This document shows, one piece after another, positions 57,693 through 64,000 of a stretch of DNA of 64,000 nucleotides. The DNA is taken from assembly GCF_002865645.1 (NCBI RefSeq), contig NW_020194637.1, positions 434,001-498,000 on the forward strand, read 5' to 3'. Within the stretch, counting starts at the first letter, position 1, and each line of letters opens with the position of its first letter. The notes beneath the pieces were generated by a model that saw only the letters and a list, made by a program, of their open reading frames with translations, ran no database searches and was not told the origin of the DNA. Made by a program: the position numbers and the translations under genes. The stretch is from Hyaloscypha bicolor E (taxonomy: Eukaryota; Ascomycota; Leotiomycetes; Helotiales; Hyaloscyphaceae).

Positions 57693-59393
57693 ATGCGCTC
57701 TTTTATCACAGCAGCCTCATCAGGCTTAGCCCTTCTTTTCGCGGTTTCCGTCTCTGCTAAGCCTCTGTCTTTCAACGCGCCTCTTTTCGAGAGGGCCCTT
57801 TCCGGCGTCAACAACAACTCGGCCGACGATCGCTCTACATGGTTCGATTTCGATCTCTCAACCAACTACTACGATACTGTTCCCGATACCGGTGACACTG
57901 TAGTGTACTATCTAGAGATCACCAACACCACAGCTTCTCTCGATGGTGTTGAACGCGAAGTTCAACTCGTCAACGGTACATTCCCAGGTCCTACCATTAT
58001 CGCCAACTGGGGGGATACTGTTACTGTTCATGTTACCAACAATCTCGGCGTAGTTAACGGTTCTTCTATCCATTGGCATGGTATCCGCCAAAACTACACC
58101 AACCAGAATGACGGTGTCGCATCCATAACCCAATGTCCGAATGCTCCTGGCACAACAGAAACCTATACGTGGAGAGCTACTCAATATGGTTCATCATGGT
58201 ACCACTCCCACTGGGCTCTTCAAGCTTGGAACGGCGTTCTCGGTGGTATCATTATCAATGGACCTGCTTCAGCCAACTACGACGTGGATGCCGGTAACCT
58301 CTTCCTCAACGACTGGACTCATCAAACCGCCGATCAAGTATATCTTCTAGCTGAGAAGAATGGTGTCCCAACTCTCGATAACGGCTTGATCAACGGCACT
58401 AATGTTTACAACACACTCGGTTCCCGCTTCGAGATGACCTGGGTATCTGGAACAAAGTATCTTCTCCGACTTGTCAATGGTGCTGTTGAGACTCACTACA
58501 AGTTTATGGTCGACAACCACACGATGACCGTCATTGCAGCCGATTTCGTTCCAGTGGAGCCTTATGTTGCTGACTTCATCAACATTGGCATGGGACAACG
58601 ATATGATGTCATTATCGAAGCCAACCAAACTACCGCCGACTACTGGTTACGTGCAATTCCTCAGGTAGCTTGTTCTGACAATGACTCTGCCGACAACATC
58701 AAAGGGATAATCAGATACGATTCCACCTCCACTTCTGACCCGACCACTTCAGGATACACCTACACGGATGCTTGCGACGATGAGACCTCCAACCTCGTTC
58801 CGGTCCTCTCCTTGGATGCCAGCAGTGAGGATAGCGAGGATGATTTCGCCGTTACTGTTACAAGATCCAACAATCTCTTCAAGTGGCGCATGGCAGGAAC
58901 CTCCTTTGTTTCCGACTGGGCGGACCCAACTCTCAAGAAGGTCATCGAGGGTAACGATACATTCAGTACCGAGGAGCATGTTATTGAGCTTGATACTGCC
59001 AATGAGTGGGTTTATTTCGTCATCTCCACCACCCAAGGTGTCCCTCACCCAATCCATCTACACGGCCACGATTTCTATGTCCTGGCTCAAGGAACCGGAA
59101 CATACACTGATGGCACCACTGCTCTCACCACCACCAACCCCCCAAGACGTGACACTGCCATGCTCCCAGCATCAGGGTATCTTGTCATTGCCTTCCTCAC
59201 CGATAATCCAGGTACCTGGTTGATGCACTGCCACATTGGATGGCACGCGGCTGAGGGATTCTCAATCCAACTACTTGAGCGCATAGATGAGATCTCTGCC
59301 CTGACAAGCTCGGAAACCATGAATACAACGTGCAATGCTTGGGATTCCTTCGTCACGTCCAGCTCCATTGAACAGGAAGACTCGGGTATCTAA
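57693..59393 (+). CDS. secreted laccase (multicopper oxidase)
   Basis: Intronless 566-aa ascomycete laccase from the ATG at 57693 (signal peptide RSFITAASSGLALLFAVSVS). The four copper motifs are complete: HWHG at 127-130, HSH at 171-173, HPIHLHGH starting at 452 and HCHIGWH at 512-518. Cys 513 with flanking His residues holds type-1 copper; ten residues after it the axial position is Phe (AAEGFSI). The C-terminus ends DSGI, similar to the DSGL/V tail that plugs the solvent channel in ascomycete laccases. It oxidises phenols at the type-1 site and reduces oxygen to water at the trinuclear cluster. Possible roles are lignin-phenol breakdown, detoxification or pigment formation. Many N-glycosylation sequons fit secretion. 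Confidence 0.93.
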   Translation: MRSFITAASSGLALLFAVSVSAKPLSFNAPLFERALSGVNNNSADDRSTWFDFDLSTNYYDTVPDTGDTVVYYLEITNTTASLDGVEREVQLVNGTFPGPTIIANWGDTVTVHVTNNLGVVNGSSIHWHGIRQNYTNQNDGVASITQCPNAPGTTETYTWRATQYGSSWYHSHWALQAWNGVLGGIIINGPASANYDVDAGNLFLNDWTHQTADQVYLLAEKNGVPTLDNGLINGTNVYNTLGSRFEMTWVSGTKYLLRLVNGAVETHYKFMVDNHTMTVIAADFVPVEPYVADFINIGMGQRYDVIIEANQTTADYWLRAIPQVACSDNDSADNIKGIIRYDSTSTSDPTTSGYTYTDACDDETSNLVPVLSLDASSEDSEDDFAVTVTRSNNLFKWRMAGTSFVSDWADPTLKKVIEGNDTFSTEEHVIELDTANEWVYFVISTTQGVPHPIHLHGHDFYVLAQGTGTYTDGTTALTTTNPPRRDTAMLPASGYLVIAFLTDNPGTWLMHCHIGWHAAEGFSIQLLERIDEISALTSSETMNTTCNAWDSFVTSSSIEQEDSGI

Positions 59394-60285
59394 ACGACTA
59401 ATCGAGAAGGATTTTCTTGTCATACGGAGAAAGGAAAAATTGGATGGGTCTTGTCAATGGAGTGGTACGGTATTTCGGCTGTTTTTTGGGGGGCGAGGTA
59501 GAACGAGAACTAGCGAAAGGGGTGTTTGGGAGGGTCAACCACATATATCCTTCTGGCGTTACGAAGAACGACCTGCCTGTCACATATACTCGTAGATGAA
59601 TCAGAAAATTGCGGAACTTGATGGTCTGTACTTCGCACCCGTATTTCTTGTACGTCTATTCAACGAATTGGGCGAACTTATCGAGAAGTTGGATTCGAGT
59701 TCTTGTACTTTCAAAGTTGAATAAGTACTCAGGGAAACTGAAGCCATACGATGACTCTGAATTGTGAAATTGAATAACTAGCCACATGCAACTGAACTAT
59801 ATAAGAGCTAATTCCGGCACTGGCAGAGATCCTTATTTATAGTCTAATAAGGAGAGCGAGAACACACACTATTAAAGTTATAATAAATTAAAAAAAGTAG
59901 CTATATTCTAGACTAATAGTAGTAATAATATTTATATTTAATTAATATAGAAATTACAACTCGTTTTCTAAAGAGCTAAGAGAGAATTCCTCAAATATAA
60001 TTTAATTAATTTATTAATATACTTAAGGTTTAAAACTCGGCTTAAGTTAAAGAAGCAATTATATAAGTTTAAAAACAAAAGCTTACTTTAAAGAAGTCTA
60101 AATTTAGTAAAGATTATATTAGTAATTTATAATAAGCACACGTAATAAAATACAAGCAAATATTTAGTAATATAAAATGAGTTTCTTATTTGGGGTATTG
60201 CTTATAACAAATTATTTGGATTATACCGGATTATTTTTCCTAATTAAGACTACTATAGCGCTTCTCAATTGTGCCTCTTGCACTT
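59394..60285. other. laccase 3' region and AT-rich island
   Basis: From about 59820 to 60250 the DNA is very AT-rich with no frames, similar in composition to the element at 28.3-29.7 kb. No inverted ends were recognised, so its origin (RIP-mutated repeat or simple AT island) is open. Confidence 0.5.
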
Positions 60286-61160
60286 TCAACCTCCGGATAA
60301 TATTTTTACAATCTTGTCATGTCCATTTTTCTTGGCCATCGACAGCGGAGTTTTTCCATCTATATCTCCGAGACTACGATCCGCCTCTGCTTCCAGCAAT
60401 AGTCTCACAATGCTTCGTGACCTTGTGCTACTGCCCAAGAAATCGGAGGCCGCCCTAATATACTCTTTGCATTAATGTCGACATTTTCAGTTTCGAGTAG
60501 TACTTGAACTACCCTGAGATGGTCATATGTCGCAGCAATCCAAGGTAGTGAGACATTCCGAGGATTTTTGAGATTAAGGTCGACCCTTTCAGCTAACAGT
60601 TTCTGGATTGTGTCCTCCTTGCCAACCTTTGCTGCGTTATAAAACTAGGCGATCGACCATTCTTCTTTAGAAAGTGAAATCTTGAAATGTTCCTCGATTG
60701 TTTTCAAGACCCCTTCTTTGCCGCCTGTCGCCGCTGACTTCACTACCTCTTCTGTGATTACCACCTTGGCCTTGCGCTGCTGAAGCAGCACCATTATCAC
60801 CTCTTTCCCACTCTTCCAATTCCTTGCCGCTGCCTTCACCACCTCGTCTGTACAAAATTTGGTTGGTGTATCGCCTCTGAAGTCGGCCGACCATTCCATA
60901 GCCGTTATCGCCATCATATAGACATTGGCCATCGCGCCTTCCTCATCGATTTCTTCTAGGGACAGCTCGGCTCAAGGATGTCTCTTCCATTTCCTTTCGT
61001 AAGTATGTCGTCCAAAATTCCTGGGACCGAGTCTTGTCTATGGCTAGTATCACCCGTCTCTAGTGCAGTTAAAACGAGTTCCCACCACGGAGCAGGGTCA
61101 TTGAGAATTAAACTTTTGACACTCAAAAACGCTCTGGTTAGCTTAATGGAGACTTTCATT
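60286..61160 (-). pseudogene. decayed C-terminal part of an NLR/ankyrin-repeat protein
   Basis: Read on the minus strand: PWWELVLTALETGD near 61085-61045, LEEIDEEGAMANV near 60940, repeats EVVKAAARNWKSGKEVIMVL and EEVVKSAATGGKEGVLKTI at 60850-60700 (a tandem repeat typical of large fungal NLR/ankyrin proteins), then ankyrin-like units NAAKVGKEDTIQKLLAERVD, VVQVLLETENVDINAK..ILG.PPISWAVAQGHEAL and RLLLEAEADRSLGDIDGKTP. Breaks: a frame change near 60940-60956, TAG at 60645-60647 (one step from CAG), and a frame shift near 60415. No NACHT domain is present upstream, so the 5' part is missing or elsewhere. The intact protein would be an intracellular recognition receptor; this piece is not functional. 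Confidence 0.65.
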
Positions 61161-63824
61161 TGAACCCATAAATGCTTCTTGTGCCTGAGCCTTCATCTAA
61201 TGAAGCAGATAAGCCCCGTTTTAGCTCTCTGAATGTGATACCGAAGTTGGTGTCACTGCAAGCGGGTAACCACTTGACACCCATTGAAGACCGAAACAGG
61301 CTTCCAAATCACGTTGGTCCTAATGATTCCCTAGGAAACTGGTGAGTACTGAAGCCCATTCCGGCAACCCCATTGCATACATGCAGCACTTAAATATTTC
61401 CACCCCAATGGTGGAAGTGAAAATAGCTTCGGCAAACGTAGCTTTCCGGAAATATAAAGCCTGTATAGGTAATGGTACCCTCTATTCATTTAATTTCAAA
61501 ACCCTGACTTTCATTCATCTCAACCAGCATACAACATACCACCAAAAACACTCAGCTGTCTCCCTAGCACTCTCACCCTCCAAAAATCAGCGCGAAGATC
61601 GCAGGCATCGCAGAAATGTGCATCCAGAGTCTAGGAGTCATAATTTTCAGTTTACTGAAGAAGGACAAATACCGTGAGCACCAAGAGAGGGACCAACCCG
61701 GGACCTTCACCCTGCCGATGAAGATGTCGGCCTCTGAACGTGGATTGGCGATGCTCCCAGAGGTGCTTGTTGGTGGAGGATCGCAATAGTATGAAGGGCG
61801 AACCGACGAAGGGTGGCCCACGAAGGCCTAAAAGCGCGACACTATCCTACAGGAACATCGATGAATTCCTCTTGGACCCAACAATTAATGTACACGACGG
61901 TGGAAACAGTGTATGTATTCAAGGCTGGCGTAGATTCGAGCTCTCAACCAGGCCAACGTTTGGGAAGCCTTTTGTTTATGGTTTGAAATTACGTCGAGGA
62001 AGAAAGACATTGTTCTCTGGCACAGGTGTTGGAATAGGGATATGGAACTTGGGTTTTGAGAGAAGGCGCTTATCGGCAACTGTTGATCCTGTTTGTAATA
62101 TCCTTGTTTAACAGATTCATCCTCTATGCGTAGTATTTTCCCTTGTTACCTTTGGGTTTTATACAAGTGCAACTTCCTCAACATATCCTTCTTCCCTCCC
62201 TCTCCCTATACCCTATACCTCAGCTCATCCCCTATCTCCTTCGTCTCATCAGGTATTCCACGCTTCTAACTCAGGGGGTCTATAGTATTCTCTTTTGTCT
62301 CTGCCTCCTTCTCTATCTCCCCTATTTCCTTATTTTCCCTTCTCCCATCTACACATTTGACCGTACTACCCTGTCCTACACCGGAGCCTCCTCCCGCTTT
62401 TACAGTTATAGATGCATTAGAAGTGTCCTGTGAATGATGTCTTCCGTGCAGGAACGAGAGTGTGCCATGTTTGTGCGCGAGATCGATTTTCGGGGCTTCG
62501 ATGCAGGCATTTTGAGAAGTGTCTGCTTCCGGGTGCGGAAGCGTGGTGTTGCGATCTAGTGGGGAGATGTCAGTTGTGTGCTTGGCATACGTGTAGTAGT
62601 TAGGATGGTGTTAGGTGGCACCTGAACAGAGCGGTTCTGGGAAGCCAGTATCCCTGACGAGCACTTTTCTTTCCTTGGCGCCAGATGGCGGTTCATGGAT
62701 CTTGGCGCTCATTGTTGTGATCAGTGAAGCGGTGCGGCTTTCATAGTACCGTAGTTTCAGAACTGCATTTGCGGTTGGGAGGAAGAATAGCAATTTTGCG
62801 AATTGCGCTGTTGGAGATAGCTGCGTGCTTGGGAGTATTCGCGGAACACCATGATTACCTTGGTTGGTGCAGACTCAGAAAGTGTTTTCAGGCTCTACAG
62901 CGAGACTTTCCGGTGCTTTGCCCATTACGGAATCGAGACCGGTTAATTCCATCCCTAGTCATTGAGGCTTAGCGTATCAAGCCAGTGAATCCTGGAGAAG
63001 ATGTCTCCAGTGCGCGTCTCGCGTAAATACTGTGTACTTCGTACTAAGTATCAAGCCAAACAGATGTAAATCTTCCAGATTCCTGCTTAACTTACAGTAA
63101 ATAGGCATCAATTAGCTAAATGCACGCGCTCTATTGGTTGGAACCCCTCGTTAGTAGAGAATATACTGCTTCGTATTTGGGGTAACAAATGTTAATTCTG
63201 AACACCTGAACTTTACTCAAGCAGGTAATATTTCTCTGAATCTAAGAAATCTACTGGTTAATAGCCCCTGCTAGCGTCGAATGGCTAGAATCCATTAACC
63301 TTTGTTTCGCCTAGGGGGAAGTACTTCAGCCGAATCAACCTCGAGTTCAGTCCCTTAGTTTGCGGGCACTCCCTAGCCTGGTAGCTAATGTAACCAGTAG
63401 TACTTTCACGAGTAGTAAAGGGGGTAGATTAAAGGCGAAACTTATGGAATATGAGGTCCAGTTTGTGGTCTTAGAGAGATTGCTTATTACTTATTTATTT
63501 ATTTTATAATTATTTTACCAATAAATTATGCTTCCATGATTGAGGATTTGAAAAGGTAGATACTGTAAACCAATTAGAATCGAAGTCTTTGGGTAGCCGC
63601 CGGGGCTTGGGGCAGTCCAATGAACGAACAGCGATCTGACACTGCTTTAATCTGGGCGGCAATACACATTTTCTAAACTTAGGATATTCCTTCGTGCAAC
63701 AATGAAAATCTTATATCCATCTCACTGCCTTACGAATCTGTTTAGAACACTGTCTACTAACTATAACTCCCTTTGCATCCTGGTTCAATTATCTGCATAA
63801 GATATTTTCCTCTCAACTGTAATC
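61161..63824. other. long intergenic region, no confident gene
   Basis: About 2.7 kb. A 123-codon plus-strand frame at 61740-62111 has no recognised pattern. The rest is short frames and AT-rich DNA (63480-63540). No inverted-repeat element was identified. Confidence 0.4.
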
Positions 63825-64000
63825 ATGAAATCCTTCTCCACATCCCTCCTTCAGAGCCTCAACCGCCGTTGCGTGGCAACCGATAATTATGTCTGCTACC
63901 ACATCCCCATCCCCGCCGTCATCGGAATCGTGTTTGGGGCTGCATTCCTTCTCTTGCTTGGAATTTTCATAGCATTCATATGTGTCAAGAGGCGCAGACG
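63825..64000 (+). CDS. start of a membrane protein, cut by the window end
   Basis: An ATG at 63825 opens a frame that runs to the window edge: about 25 polar residues (KSFSTSLLQSLNRRC), then one long hydrophobic helix (IPAVIGIVFGAAFLLLLGIF) and a basic stop-transfer segment (VKRRRR). This is the layout of a single-pass or tail-type membrane protein. No family can be named from 58 residues. Confidence 0.5.
   Translation, partial: MKSFSTSLLQSLNRRCVATDNYVCYHIPIPAVIGIVFGAAFLLLLGIFIAFICVKRRR

Overview
The window looks like chromosomal DNA of a filamentous ascomycete (Pezizomycotina). Gene density is typical, and the introns are short (mostly 47-70 nt) with GT..AG ends and CTNAC-like branch sites. 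Family content includes a Dal5-type MFS permease, ascomycete laccase, sedolisin, UNC93-like MFS, DUF2985, STAND/NLR-type N-terminal domains and small secreted proteins. The content reminds me of Leotiomycetes, but that placement is inference. There are no rRNA or tRNA genes that I can defend and no CRISPR arrays.

Layout. 0.3-2.1 kb: Dal5-type permease (-). 4.8-5.8 kb: single-pass membrane protein with an Apple/PAN-like ectodomain (+). 6.2-7.9 kb: tandem F-box genes, the first decayed. 8.8-9.4 kb: ABM-like dimeric alpha/beta barrel protein (-). 10.1-10.8 kb: small membrane-protein gene broken by a hAT-type MITE. 11.4 kb: small secreted protein. 13.0-14.9 kb: intronless phospholipase D-like protein (-). 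16.6-18.8 kb: DUF2985 membrane protein (-). 19.4-20.3 kb: possible decayed secreted-protein gene. 21.6-22.6 kb: MDR reductase with one frame break (-). 23.6-25.0 kb: decayed UNC93-like transporter (-). 25-30 kb: transposon graveyard with short inverted-repeat elements, a second hAT MITE and a 1.4-kb AT-saturated element with 41-bp inverted ends. 30.4-34.1 kb: quinone-oxidoreductase-like MDR and a peroxisomal 4CL-like acyl-CoA ligase (+). 36.0-38.3 kb: protein with a STAND-type N-terminal domain (-). 39.4-40.6 kb: beta-lactamase-like gene with three homopolymer frame breaks (-). 41.0-43.4 kb: sedolisin protease (-). 46.1-50.8 kb: conserved housekeeping block with two divergent pairs, atp18/NIPSNAP and rav2/pop7. 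51.8-53.0 kb: CCHC zinc-knuckle protein (-). 54.9-55.6 kb: secreted protein (-). 56.5-57.05 kb: element with perfect 72-bp inverted ends. 57.7-59.4 kb: laccase (+). 60.3-61.2 kb: decayed NLR/ankyrin fragment (-). 63.8 kb to the end: start of a membrane protein.

The genes do not form an obvious pathway or biosynthetic cluster. The picture is a mosaic of stable core genes (46-51 kb) and accessory genes for secretion, transport, degradation and self/non-self recognition. The accessory genes sit between degraded, AT-enriched mobile DNA. Gene remnants carrying C-to-T/G-to-A type stops suggest past repeat-induced point mutation (RIP). Exon joins were worked out by hand from splice signals, reading frame and family pattern; each spliced CDS given with exons sums to a whole number of codons.
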